Of a stretch of DNA of 64,000 nucleotides, positions 43,280 through 51,779 are shown piece by piece. Position numbers and translations under genes: made by a program. Location: the NCBI GenBank assembly GCA_031366605.1, contig JANLOO010000007.1:62001-126000 (forward strand), in the 5' to 3' direction. Origin of the DNA: CALMEC01 sp031366605 (lineage in GTDB: Bacteria > Actinomycetota > Thermoleophilia > Miltoncostaeales > Miltoncostaeaceae). The notes under the pieces were generated by a model. That model saw only the letters and a list, made by a program, of their open reading frames with translations, had not been told where the DNA came from and made no database searches. Numbering within the stretch: the first letter of the stretch is position 1; each line of letters starts with the position of its first letter.

Positions 43280-45310
43280 TTAGACCATTCCGGTCCAGCT
43301 GCGGTGGTTGTCCTCGAGCCAGCGGTCGATGCCCTGGTTGCTGAAGATGGTCGCGCCGTTGACGATCAGCTCGACCCCGTTGAGCTTCCAACCGCCGGCG
43401 AACCCGTCCGGGGACTTGTCAATGCGGACCGTTGTGATTGCGGACCGGCGTATGCCCGTGCCGGGGTCCAGGTCGAACGTATCGGTATTGCCGCGCTCGA
43501 AGTCGTTGTGCCACGCGTTGTCCAAGTTGAAGCTCCGTCCCGCGATCGTGAGCGTGACGTCGTCGTCTGTGCCGGCCCACCATTCGTCCTTGGTCGTCAC
43601 CTTGACGCGCAGCGTGTTGACGACATCGCGGTCGAACACGCACCCGCTCCACGTGCGGTCGTCGTCTTCGAGCCATTTGCTGGGGCTCTGGTCGCAGATC
43701 AACTCCCCGCGGAACCACACGCGCACGCGGGCGAGCTTCCACCCCCCGGCGAACCCATCCGGGCTCTTTCGGATCAGGACTCGACGGATGTCCTCGCGTC
43801 GCAGCCACGGCGCCCAGATCGGATAGCCCTGGATGTTGCCGCGCTCCCGGTCGTCGATGTCGGTGTTGTCGAGGACGAACTCGTGGTCGCCGATGTCGAT
43901 CCACACGTCGTCGTCGGTCCCCGCCCAGGATTCGTCCGCGGTGCGAAGCTCGACGAACAGGTCCGACCACCCGATCTGCCCCCGGGTGTAGCTGCACAGA
44001 CGGTGTCCGTTGTCGGCCATGGCGCAGCTCTCCTGCGGGCTGGCGCACGCGCCGCAGTTGCCGTTGGGGATGTTGTCGCAGCCATGTGTGGAGCCGCAGG
44101 TGCTGCAGGGCGTGCCGCTGCCGGTGTACTCGTCGGCCGATCCGAACAGGTGGCTCGTCTCGTGGGCGGTGATGATGTCGAGCGTGCCGCGACCCCAGCC
44201 GCCCCAGTTGTTGCGGCGTGCGAGGGTGATGCGCCCGCTCCCGGCGTACGCGTGCCAGGAGTTGCCGTAGGGCGTCGCGAAGATCACGAACGCGTGGTCG
44301 GAGCGGTTGGCGACCCGCATGTCCTCGCGGTACGCGGCGACCGACCCCCACGTCCCGGCGTACGTCGTTCCGCGGTAGGTGACCTTGGCCATCGCCGGAT
44401 CGCGCCAGTACTGCTCGTCGGAATCGTTATTGCCGTCGGCGACGTCGATCGCGATGAACTGTGTGTCGTACACCCATGTCAGGCCGGCCGCAGGGTGCAG
44501 CGACGCGAGCCAGTTGAGTCCCGTGATGATCTCGTTGCAGACGTCGTTTCGCTCCGCCGTGGTGAACGTCGGACCGCCGCTCTTGCCCGATTCCGCGAAG
44601 ACGATGCCGACGGACATCTCGCCGGTCATCTTCCAGCATCCGACCTCGGGATGAAGCAACTCCCAGATCAGGTCGATCAACCAGTCGGGCAACTCGAACA
44701 TCAACTCGTGGTAGCGGGGGCCGAGTCGCCGCCCCAGGCGCGCCAGGTGGTACGCGATGCGCTCGTCGTAGCGGTCCGCCAGCTTACGTTCGTAGTCGGT
44801 GAACTGGCGCATCGTCATCGGCTTGGGCTCGCGCGACGGCTGCTTGGTTTGCCGGGCGGGGGTGTCGGCGGGGAGCAGCGTCACCCCGCGTTCGGTCTCC
44901 ATCCGACGACACAGTTCGAGGAACGCGCTCGGGTCGATCGCGCTGTAGGGAAGGGGCGCGTCGAATCCCTCGGTCGCCCACGACGTGCCGCGCAGGGACT
45001 TGTCCTGGGTGATCTTGCGGAACCCGGCCGAGAACCTCGCGTTCCACAGGCCCACGACCCGCCGCGCCTCGGGGGTCAGCTGCTTCAGATGCTCCCGGTC
45101 CATCGGTCCGCGGAGCGCCGCGGACGCGGTGCCGAGCGTCCGCGCCGCCTCGACCTGGGCATCCGTCACGAGCGCCTCGACGGCGACCTCGCCGTGCTCC
45201 GCGACGACGGTCGCGCCCAGTTCCCTGAGGCGTCGGGCCACCTCCCTCCGCGCCTCGATGGACGGTTTGGCGACGAGGAACAGGTACGGCTGTTTCGACG
45301 GGCCGGTCAT
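43280..45310 (-). CDS. Metzincin-like metalloprotease with two PLAT-like domains
   Basis: This 676-residue protein has no recognised signal peptide. Residues 1-160 are helical and charged. The catalytic part has TAHETSHLFGSADEYTG, an HExxHxxGxxD zinc motif as in snapalysin-like metzincins, and then a Cys-rich insert (CSTCGSTHGC, CGACASPQESCAM). Two C-terminal repeats of about 105 residues follow. Each has AGTDDDV, FERG or RERGN, KSPDGFAGGWKL and RWLED, which fits PLAT/LH2 domains. A proteolytic role on a surface or lipid target is possible. No close family name is given. It stands alone. Confidence 0.75.
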   Translation of the reverse strand: MTGPSKQPYLFLVAKPSIEARREVARRLRELGATVVAEHGEVAVEALVTDAQVEAARTLGTASAALRGPMDREHLKQLTPEARRVVGLWNARFSAGFRKITQDKSLRGTSWATEGFDAPLPYSAIDPSAFLELCRRMETERGVTLLPADTPARQTKQPSREPKPMTMRQFTDYERKLADRYDERIAYHLARLGRRLGPRYHELMFELPDWLIDLIWELLHPEVGCWKMTGEMSVGIVFAESGKSGGPTFTTAERNDVCNEIITGLNWLASLHPAAGLTWVYDTQFIAIDVADGNNDSDEQYWRDPAMAKVTYRGTTYAGTWGSVAAYREDMRVANRSDHAFVIFATPYGNSWHAYAGSGRITLARRNNWGGWGRGTLDIITAHETSHLFGSADEYTGSGTPCSTCGSTHGCDNIPNGNCGACASPQESCAMADNGHRLCSYTRGQIGWSDLFVELRTADESWAGTDDDVWIDIGDHEFVLDNTDIDDRERGNIQGYPIWAPWLRREDIRRVLIRKSPDGFAGGWKLARVRVWFRGELICDQSPSKWLEDDDRTWSGCVFDRDVVNTLRVKVTTKDEWWAGTDDDVTLTIAGRSFNLDNAWHNDFERGNTDTFDLDPGTGIRRSAITTVRIDKSPDGFAGGWKLNGVELIVNGATIFSNQGIDRWLEDNHRSWTGMV

Positions 45311-45556
45311 GGTGGTCTCCTCTCGGGAACGGTCTCTTGCTCACTGAGAGGAGCCGTCCGGTCGGTCGGTGATACCAACGGCCTGCACAGGCGCGCCTGG
45401 CGGTGAGGGGGCCGTCGCAACAGCCGACATGCCCGCAGCTGACATACCGACGCGAATGACGCCACTGGTCACCGATCATCGTGAGGCAGTTGGTCCAGCA
45501 CCGGCGTTGCCCCGGGCGCCGGACGCTCGCTGCGTGCCAGAGGGAGCCGGTTGCTG

Positions 45557-46208
45557 CTACGTGATGTCCTTCCTGAGGTAGGTGTAGTGCGCGACCGTCG
45601 GCGAGCTGACGAGCTCGACGCATTCGTAGCCCTGCGGTCCGCCCCCCCAGGTTGTCGAACAGGCGCGAGCCGGAGCCGAGGAACGTGGGCACCAGGTGGA
45701 TCTGCATCTCGTCGATCAGTCGTGCGCGCAGGTACTGCTGGGCGGTCTCGGCACCACCCCCGAGCGTCACGTCCTTGCCGGCCGCTGCCTCCACCGCGCG
45801 TTCGAGCGCGGCTTCGATGCCGTCGGTCACGAAGTGGAATGTGGTGCCACCGTCCATCTGCACGGGTTCACGCGCGTGGTGCGTCAGGACGAACACCGGC
45901 GTGTGGTACGGCGGATCCTCGCCCCACCATCCCCGCCACGAATCGTCGCCCCACGTACCGCGAACGGGTCCGAACATGTTGCGCCCCATGATCGTTGCGC
46001 CGATGTTGACGTTCCACCCGGAGGCGATGTCATCGTCGATGCCGGTCTCGCCGCCCTCCATCCCGTGCATCTCGCGGAAGCCACGCGTCGCGAACGCCCA
46101 GCCGTGCAGGCCCATGCCGCCCTCGCCGAGCGGGTTCTCAATGCTCTGCCGGGGTCCTGCCACATAGCCGTCGAGCGACATCGTCATGTTGAACGTGAGC
46201 CTCGCCAT
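45557..46208 (-). pseudogene. DHFR/RibD-C-domain family protein with G-run frameshift
   Basis: The frame begins MARLTFNMTMSLDGYVAGP, typical of the dihydrofolate-reductase-like RibD C-terminal family, and includes ATIMGRNMFGP and KDVTLGGGAETAQQYL. At a run of seven G (45642-45648 on the complement) the frame is lost. With six G it continues NLGGGPQGYECVELVSSPTV and AHYTYLRKDIT to a TAG at 45557, a normal ending for a 216-residue protein. The break is a homopolymer indel, so a sequencing error is at least as likely as a real mutation. The unshifted frame runs on uselessly into the next gene. Confidence 0.75.
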
Positions 46209-46261
46209 CGGTGCCTCCCATGCGTCGTGATCCGCAGATCATTGCGGAACGCGCCGGACGG

Positions 46262-46966
46262 TCAGATCAGCGCATCCTCGGCCGGGACGGGCTTCGTCTC
46301 CCGCTCGACCTCGGCAGGTGGCAGGCCACGCTGGGCCTCGGCCACCCATTTGGCGTGGTTGCGCATCGCCCAGTCCAGGTCGACATCGCCGGTGGTGATC
46401 CCGCGCAACGAGTGGCGGGTGCTGGGATGCAGCAGCGCCAGGTAGAGGTGCCCGGCGACCAGCGCGATCGAGGCGAACGTCAGCAGATCATGAACAGTTC
46501 CCGTCCCATCGAAGAGGAAGCGGTGGTCGCGCTCACCGAGCCAGAGCAAGAACCCCGAGAGCGCGAACAGGATTGCGAATGCGGCCGTGATGAGGGTGTT
46601 GACCTTCTGGCCGGCGTTGAGGCGGCCCTGGGGGGCCCGCCGTCGCTTGAGCCACTCGCGGTCGTCGTGGTCGAACGTCTCGACCTCGCGCCAGGTTCGA
46701 CGCAGTGACTTGCGATTGCCGAAGATGATGACGGCGGCCAGGGCGATCACCCACACGACGGCGGTGACCAGGTGCACGTTCTTGACCGCGTTCCGTCGAT
46801 TGATCCAGGTCGACAGGCTCGGAATGTAGAGCACCAGCCCCGTGGCGAGCATCACGAAGAAGCTGCCCGCGTGGGTCCAGTGCATCGCGCGTTCGGTCCG
46901 TGTGAACCGATGGATCCGTTCAGGCGCCATTGGACCGCCCAACCCAGGCGTCTGCGTCGTAGCCAT
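46262..46966 (-). CDS. Cytochrome b561/FdnI-like membrane subunit
   Basis: This 234-residue protein has four hydrophobic helices with His residues placed for b haems: RAMHWTHAGSFFVMLATGLV, NVHLVTAVVWVIALAAVIIF and HDLLTFASIALVAGHLYLAL. It resembles the cytochrome b subunit of formate dehydrogenase or YedZ-like partners. It overlaps the Mo-protein gene by 47 nt (or 11 nt if the inner ATG at 46930 is used). It should pass electrons between quinone and the Mo enzyme. Confidence 0.85.
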   Translation of the reverse strand: MATTQTPGLGGPMAPERIHRFTRTERAMHWTHAGSFFVMLATGLVLYIPSLSTWINRRNAVKNVHLVTAVVWVIALAAVIIFGNRKSLRRTWREVETFDHDDREWLKRRRAPQGRLNAGQKVNTLITAAFAILFALSGFLLWLGERDHRFLFDGTGTVHDLLTFASIALVAGHLYLALLHPSTRHSLRGITTGDVDLDWAMRNHAKWVAEAQRGLPPAEVERETKPVPAEDALI

Positions 46967-47588
46967 GGTCTTCCCAAAACCCGTCGCGGGGGGTCGTCTC
47001 GAACTGCACCTGCTCGACCCACTTGACGCTCTTGTAGCCGTACATCTCGGGGATCACCAGGCGGACGGGAGCACCGTGCGGGCGCGGCAGCGGCGTCCCA
47101 TCCATCTCGTATGCCAGCAGCACATCCGACAGCATGGCCTGCTTGATCGTCAGTGAGTCCTCATAGGGCTTTTCGGCCGAGACGAACCGAACCCCGCCCG
47201 CGGTGGGGTCGGCCTTGACATGGGTCATCAGGTCGCTCATTCGTACGCCCGCCCAATGCACGTTGTTGACGCCCCAGCCCGTCACGCAATGGAAGTCGGA
47301 CACCTGCTCGGTGCGCGGCAGGCGTTTGAGATCCTCGAGCGAGAGCGAGGCCGGCGCACCGACGAGGCCGCTGACCTGGAGGCGATATGCGCCCGGGTCG
47401 ATGTCGGGCATCGAATCCGCGACCGTGTAAATCCGCCATCCCGCCGTGGGCACGAGCGCGGTGATGCCGTTGGGCACCACCCGACTCACTGCGCTGGTCA
47501 AGTCGCGTGCGAAGAAGATCCCCGCGGCGCCTGTGCCGAGCATGCCGAGAAACGCCGCCCGGCCGATTGCACGATCTTTGGATGCCAT
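46920..47588 (-). CDS. Membrane-associated sulfite-oxidase-family Mo protein (YedY/MsrP-like)
   Basis: This 222-residue protein has an N-terminal hydrophobic segment (AAFLGMLGTGAAGIFFA) preceded by only one Arg (IGRAAFLG), so it is Tat-like but without the usual RR. The Mo domain has the Cys ligand in DFHCVTGWGVNNVHWAGV and the end PEMYGYKSVKWVEQ. It should act outside the membrane with the downstream cytochrome b. The substrate may be oxidised methionine, sulfite or another S/N-oxide. It is a paralogue of the soluble Mo protein at 34534. Confidence 0.85.
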   Translation of the reverse strand: MASKDRAIGRAAFLGMLGTGAAGIFFARDLTSAVSRVVPNGITALVPTAGWRIYTVADSMPDIDPGAYRLQVSGLVGAPASLSLEDLKRLPRTEQVSDFHCVTGWGVNNVHWAGVRMSDLMTHVKADPTAGGVRFVSAEKPYEDSLTIKQAMLSDVLLAYEMDGTPLPRPHGAPVRLVIPEMYGYKSVKWVEQVQFETTPRDGFWEDHGYDADAWVGRSNGA

Positions 47589-48020
47589 CAGCTCAGCCGA
47601 CCATCACCGTGACGGCGGTGGAGCCCATCGGCGTCGACAGCGCCGTGCCGTCGCTGTTGATGCCGGACGTGTCGCTGTCGGCGGCGCGCAGCGCGCAGGT
47701 TCCGGCACCTTCAACGAGGCGTGCTCAACGCGGGCAGTGCGAATGCGGTGGTCGTGATCCGTGATCAATGGTCAGGTCCCTTGGGTCGGCGACATGCGTA
47801 GAATGCACACTCGAGACGCGGTCACAATAGGTCTGTTGTATTACGGGGTCCTTACGCAGATCGAGGCGTCCGGTGTCGTTTTCCCGCAGCTCGTCCTGTC
47901 CCGTGCGTTCATCGATCTCCTGCGGGTGCACAAGGCGTCCCCAACCTCTCTCCCGCCCTCCGTCTCGGATCGCCGAGGCTGTTCCGCGCCGGGGCACCGG
48001 CGGCCTGGGCGCCTCGTAGG
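47589..48020. other. Divergent intergenic region, Mo protein / dinB
   Basis: About 430 nt between divergent genes. On the minus strand 47593-47720 is a short open stretch without a start (TCALRAADSDTSGINSDG) that may be the tail of a lost gene. An AT-richer spot near 47822-47850 (CACAATAGG, TTGTATTAC) may be the Mo-operon promoter. No other gene is supported. Confidence 0.4.
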
Positions 48021-48034
48021 CGAACACATGTTCG
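48021..48034. promoter_or_regulatory. LexA SOS box upstream of dinB
   Basis: CGAACACATGTTCG matches the actinobacterial/Gram-positive SOS box CGAAC-N4-GTTCG exactly. It ends 13 nt before the dinB GTG, with TATGGT between, so the promoter is probably overlapped by LexA and the transcript has a very short leader. Confidence 0.8.
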
Positions 48035-48047
48035 CTATGGTGACAGG

Positions 48048-49301
48048 GTGGCGAAATGGTCCACTCAGGACCCATCGATCCTGCACGCCGACCTCGACGC
48101 GTTCTACGCGTCAGTCGAACAGCTCCTGAACCCGGAGTTGCGCGGGCGGCCGATCGCGGTGGGGGGCGGGGTGGTGTTGGCCGCCTCGTACGAGGCCAAG
48201 CGGTGCGGAGTGTCGGGTGGCATGGCCGGGTGGCGAGCCCGCGAATGCTGCCCCGATCTGGTGTTCGTGACAGGGCACTTCAAGGAATACCAACGGCTCG
48301 GTGATCAGGTCATGGCCATCTTCGGTGACTACACACCGTTGGTGCAACGAATCTCGATCGACGAGGCATTTCTGGACGTTGGGGGTTCGCGGCGGTTGTT
48401 CGGTTCTCCAGCCGAGATCGCGGCGACGATTCGTGTCCGGGTGCGCGAGGAGGTGGGGCTGCCGATCTCCGTCGGGGCGGCTCGGACGAAGCACCTGGCG
48501 AAGATCGCGTCCCAGGTGGCCAAGCCGGACGGCATGGTGGTGGTCGATCCGGACCGTGAACGGGAGTTCCTCGACCCGCTGCCTGTTCATTTGGTGTGGG
48601 GTGTCGGCCCGGCGACCGAAGCTCAGCTCGCTCGGCGGGGCATCACCACGATCGGCCAGCTGGCGCGATCGGCGCCCGACACGCTGGCGCGCCTGTTGGG
48701 CGGCGGGTACGCGGCGAAGCTACGGGCGCTCGCCAACAACGACGATTGGCGAGCCGTCCGTCCCTCGGGCCGGGCGACGTCGATGGGTGCCCAATCGGCG
48801 TTCCCACGCGCGGCGCCGACCCCGGATCTGCTCGGCGAGGTGGTGGGCCACCTCGCCGACCGCGTGGCGGGCCGTCTGCGTGCGAGCGGCCGGGCGGGCC
48901 GGACCGTGACGGTACGGGTGCGCTTTGCCGGGATGCGGAGCGTCACCCGGTCGCTCACTGCGGGGGATCCGATCGCATCGACGCTCACGCTCAGGGAACT
49001 CGCCGAGACGCTGGTGGCACGCGGCTTGGCGGCGCATCCGACCGAGCGCGTTGTGACGCTGCTGGCGATCTCGATCTCGAACCTGGTGGACGAGCCGGCT
49101 GTGCAGCTTGAGCTGCCGGTGACCGACGACGACCCTCACCGCATCGGCTCCCCGACGGGCGCCGCCCGGCTGGCCGTGGATCGCTCCGTGGACGTGGTCC
49201 GCAAGCGATTCGGGCGATCCGCGGTGGGCTATGCGGCGCCGACGTTCTCCGCGCGCGGAGCGGTCCCCGACGAGTTCCGTGAGCTGGCTGAGCACGACTG
49301 A
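48048..49301 (+). CDS. dinB: DNA polymerase IV (Y family)
   Basis: This 417-residue translesion polymerase has the catalytic motifs LHADLDAFYASVEQL and ISIDEAFLDV, the YEAKRCGV finger region, helix-hairpin-helix parts (GVGPATEAQLARRG) and a little-finger domain. The steric-gate residue is Phe in DAFYAS. A beta-clamp-like motif LELPV follows near residue 361. The GTG start has only GGG upstream, so it may be leaderless. The SOS box indicates induction by DNA damage. Confidence 0.93.
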   Translation: MAKWSTQDPSILHADLDAFYASVEQLLNPELRGRPIAVGGGVVLAASYEAKRCGVSGGMAGWRARECCPDLVFVTGHFKEYQRLGDQVMAIFGDYTPLVQRISIDEAFLDVGGSRRLFGSPAEIAATIRVRVREEVGLPISVGAARTKHLAKIASQVAKPDGMVVVDPDREREFLDPLPVHLVWGVGPATEAQLARRGITTIGQLARSAPDTLARLLGGGYAAKLRALANNDDWRAVRPSGRATSMGAQSAFPRAAPTPDLLGEVVGHLADRVAGRLRASGRAGRTVTVRVRFAGMRSVTRSLTAGDPIASTLTLRELAETLVARGLAAHPTERVVTLLAISISNLVDEPAVQLELPVTDDDPHRIGSPTGAARLAVDRSVDVVRKRFGRSAVGYAAPTFSARGAVPDEFRELAEHD

Positions 49302-49410
49302 CCCCGTCCGGCCGGGGGATCTCATCGACCTGACGCGGTGAGGCCGAACGCTCGCCATCCCCGTGCGCCATTCAGGCGCCTGTCAGGCGTTCGAGCGCAC
49401 CATCGGGGTC

Positions 49411-49610
49411 ATGAACCAGACGACCCCGAACATCGCCGCCGCCGCCGGGATCGTCGAGATCCAGGATCTGCGGCATCGCTCTGGATCACACCGACATCCG
49501 GTACCGGCGTGTCTGCGGCGTCGACGTCGTCCAGGAGTGCTTCGGGAGTGCAGCGCAACATCGGCTATCTGCCCGAGAACGTCCGCCTGTACGAATCGGT
49601 TTCGGGCCAC
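49411..49610 (+). pseudogene. Remnant of an ABC-2-type transporter ATPase
   Basis: Three short stretches in three frames resemble the N-terminal part of GldA-like ABC ATPases in the right order: AGIVEIQDLRHR (from ATG 49411), VCGVDVVQE (about 49511-49537) and VQRNIGYLPENVRLYESVSG (from about 49548). The Walker A region between the first and second is missing. So it is a deleted and frameshifted relic between dinB and the Fe-ADH gene. Its last part overlaps the end of the Fe-ADH reading frame. Confidence 0.45.
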
Positions 49611-50659
49611 GCAGCCGCGTACAGCGACTCCAACTCATGCGATGACGCCGCTGGTGGGGTCATCGCGAGCTCTGGGCGTTTGGATGCCGCCGCGGCGAGT
49701 CCGGCCAACGCGCGCTGCGGGACGCCCAACTGCGCCAAGCTCGTCGCGCCCGCCCGGTCCCGCAACGCAACTGCCACGTCTCGGGGGTCGGCGCCCAGGT
49801 GATCCCCCAAACGCTCCAGCGCATCGGGGAACCGTTGGCGCAGGGCGCCGACGGTATGCGGAAGCATCACGGCGTTCGCCTGTCCGTGCCCCAACCCCGC
49901 CACGCGGACGAGTGTTTGCGCCATCACGTGATGAAGTCCGTATCCGGCGCCGTCGATCGCGTACCCGGCCAGCAGCGCCGCGAGGGCGAGGCCGTCGCGG
50001 TCCACAGTCGCCGCGAACGCCGAGGCGATGAGGCGGGCGGACTCGAACGCCGCCAAGGTCGGCACCGGGGACGCGCGCGGCGTGAGCGACGCCTCGACTG
50101 CGTGCCCGAGCGCGTTCGTGGCGCCGGCCGCGAGCTCCGTTTGCGGCTGCGACGCCGACAGCGTCGGATCCGACAGCACCAGCGCCGGGCGTACCTTCGG
50201 CGTGTCGGCGGCAACGCCCGTGGCGTGGCGGTGGATGGCGGTCATCTCGGCGCCCGCGAGCGTCGTGGGGATCGCGACCACCCGCCGCGGCGGGTCGGCC
50301 GCCGCGAGTGCCTTCGCCACGTCGATCACCCGACCGCCTCCGAACGCGACCAGGGTCGGCGCGTGGATCGAGCCTCGAAGTCCCGCGGCAAGCGCGTCCA
50401 CCAGGCCGGGTGCCACGAGATGGATCTCAGCGGCGCGGTCCACGAGGCCGGCCGGGGCGGACTCCAGCGCCCGCTCGGTCGTCAGCAGCGCATACGGCCG
50501 CTCGACGCGCGAGACGGCCTCGGCAGCGACGCCCCGACCGAACCGGATGACCCGCTCGCCGTCCCGCCAGGTGAACGCCGGTTCAGCCAGCGGAGCCCAC
50601 GGTCGCCGGCGCGCCGGCGTCGTCGGTCTTCCATGAGAGCGCGTAGGTCGGATCGTCAA
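49565..50659 (-). CDS. Iron-containing alcohol dehydrogenase / maleylacetate reductase-like
   Basis: This protein of up to 364 residues has the NAD site FGGGRVIDVAKALAA, then PTTLAGAEMTAIHRHA, and metal-site His in HAVEASL, HHVMAQTL and GLGHGQANAVMLPH, as in maleylacetate reductases. The start is uncertain: the frame opens at TTG 50659 within hmgA, and no ATG/GTG follows before the conserved region. The last residues (PETDSYRRTFSGR) seem to be read from the ABC relic, since the natural end would be near ELESLYAAAW. It is last in the tyrosine cluster; its reductive step there is unclear. Confidence 0.75.
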   Translation of the reverse strand: MTIRPTRSHGRPTTPARRRPWAPLAEPAFTWRDGERVIRFGRGVAAEAVSRVERPYALLTTERALESAPAGLVDRAAEIHLVAPGLVDALAAGLRGSIHAPTLVAFGGGRVIDVAKALAAADPPRRVVAIPTTLAGAEMTAIHRHATGVAADTPKVRPALVLSDPTLSASQPQTELAAGATNALGHAVEASLTPRASPVPTLAAFESARLIASAFAATVDRDGLALAALLAGYAIDGAGYGLHHVMAQTLVRVAGLGHGQANAVMLPHTVGALRQRFPDALERLGDHLGADPRDVAVALRDRAGATSLAQLGVPQRALAGLAAAASKRPELAMTPPAASSHELESLYAAAWPETDSYRRTFSGR

Positions 50660-51770
50660 GGTCCCGTGCGAGGGCCGACAGGCGAAGCGGGTGGAACGTG
50701 TCGCACATCACCGCGAGCTCTTCGGTGCGGCGGGTGCCGAGCGAGCGCTCCACCAGGCCCGGCTGCGGGCCGTGCGGAAGTCCCGACGGGTGCAGCGTGA
50801 TCGAGCCCAGCCCCACGCCCTTGCGCGACCCAAACTGCCCATCGACGTAGTAGATCATCTCCTCCGACTGCAGGTTCGAGTGGTGGTAGGGGATCGGGAT
50901 CGCCAACGGATCCCAGTCGAGATCCCGGGGACAAAACGAGCAGATCACGAAGTTGGGGCCTTGGAAGGTCTGGTGGACAGGCGGCGGCTGGTGCACCCGG
51001 CCGGTGATCGGTTCGAAGTCCGCGACGTTGAACGTGTACGGGTAGACGTACCCGTCCCATCCGACCACGTCGAACGGGTGGTAGTCCAGCACGAACCGCT
51101 GGTAGCCGTTGCGGACCCGCACCACCAGTTCGTGGTCGCCGGGCTCGTCGTGGGTCGCGAGCGACACCGGCGGGTGGAAGTCGCGGTGCGAGAACGGGGC
51201 GCCCTCGTTGAGCTGGCCGTACCGGTTGCGGTACCGGTTGGGCGTCTCGATCTCGCCGGGTGTCGTGAAGCACAGCCAGGTCTGCGGCCCGTCATCGATC
51301 GCGATCCGGTAGGTCGTGCCGCGCGGGATCACGACGTAGTCGTGGCGGCGGAACGGCAGCGTGCCGAACACCGATTCAAGGGTCCCTGAGCCCTCGTGGA
51401 CGAACAGCACCTCGTCGCCCTCGCCGTTTCGGAAGAACACCTCGGACTGCTCGGTGGGTTTGCAGATGGCGATCTCGACGTCGCTGTTCCACATCAACAG
51501 GCGCCGGCCGAATACCGGGTCGCCCTGCGTTGCGAGGTCGGCCGTGTTCGTCAGCCGGTGGACGTGCGCGTCCGGCACCCACTCCTCGCGGGTGATGGGG
51601 GTGAAGTCCAGGACCTCGCTCACCCGGCAGGGAGACACCAGGTGGTACAGGATCGACTCGTTGCCGCTGAACCCCTCGTAGCCCATCACTTCTTCGACGA
51701 GCAGGCGCTCCTCGCGCCTGAACTGGGTGTGCCGCTTCGGGGGCAGCTCACCCATGCTGTGGTAGCGCAT
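50583..51770 (-). CDS. hmgA: Homogentisate 1,2-dioxygenase
   Basis: This 395-residue cupin-fold Fe(II) enzyme opens the ring of homogentisate to maleylacetoacetate. Conserved parts are FVHEGSGTLESVFGTLPFRR, GDYVV-like HDYVVIPRGTTYRI, VVGWDGYVYPYTFNV and the Fe region HPSGLPHGPQPG with E in RRTEELAVMCDTF. Length is slightly shorter than the eukaryotic enzyme (about 440) but normal for the bacterial type. It lies 9 nt after the HPPD gene on the same strand. Confidence 0.93.
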   Translation of the reverse strand: MRYHSMGELPPKRHTQFRREERLLVEEVMGYEGFSGNESILYHLVSPCRVSEVLDFTPITREEWVPDAHVHRLTNTADLATQGDPVFGRRLLMWNSDVEIAICKPTEQSEVFFRNGEGDEVLFVHEGSGTLESVFGTLPFRRHDYVVIPRGTTYRIAIDDGPQTWLCFTTPGEIETPNRYRNRYGQLNEGAPFSHRDFHPPVSLATHDEPGDHELVVRVRNGYQRFVLDYHPFDVVGWDGYVYPYTFNVADFEPITGRVHQPPPVHQTFQGPNFVICSFCPRDLDWDPLAIPIPYHHSNLQSEEMIYYVDGQFGSRKGVGLGSITLHPSGLPHGPQPGLVERSLGTRRTEELAVMCDTFHPLRLSALARDLDDPTYALSWKTDDAGAPATVGSAG

Positions 51771-51779
51771 GCCGACCTC

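Noticed and set aside
43304..45406. 700-codon plus-strand frame antisense to the metalloprotease
   Set aside because: Val/Arg/Asp-rich composition, no domain, and the opposite frame has HExxH and repeated PLAT-like motifs.
47593..47720. Short minus-strand stretch that looks protein-like (TCALRAADSDTSGINSDG)
   Set aside because: No start codon and closed upstream by TGA; at most a fragment, so not listed as a gene.
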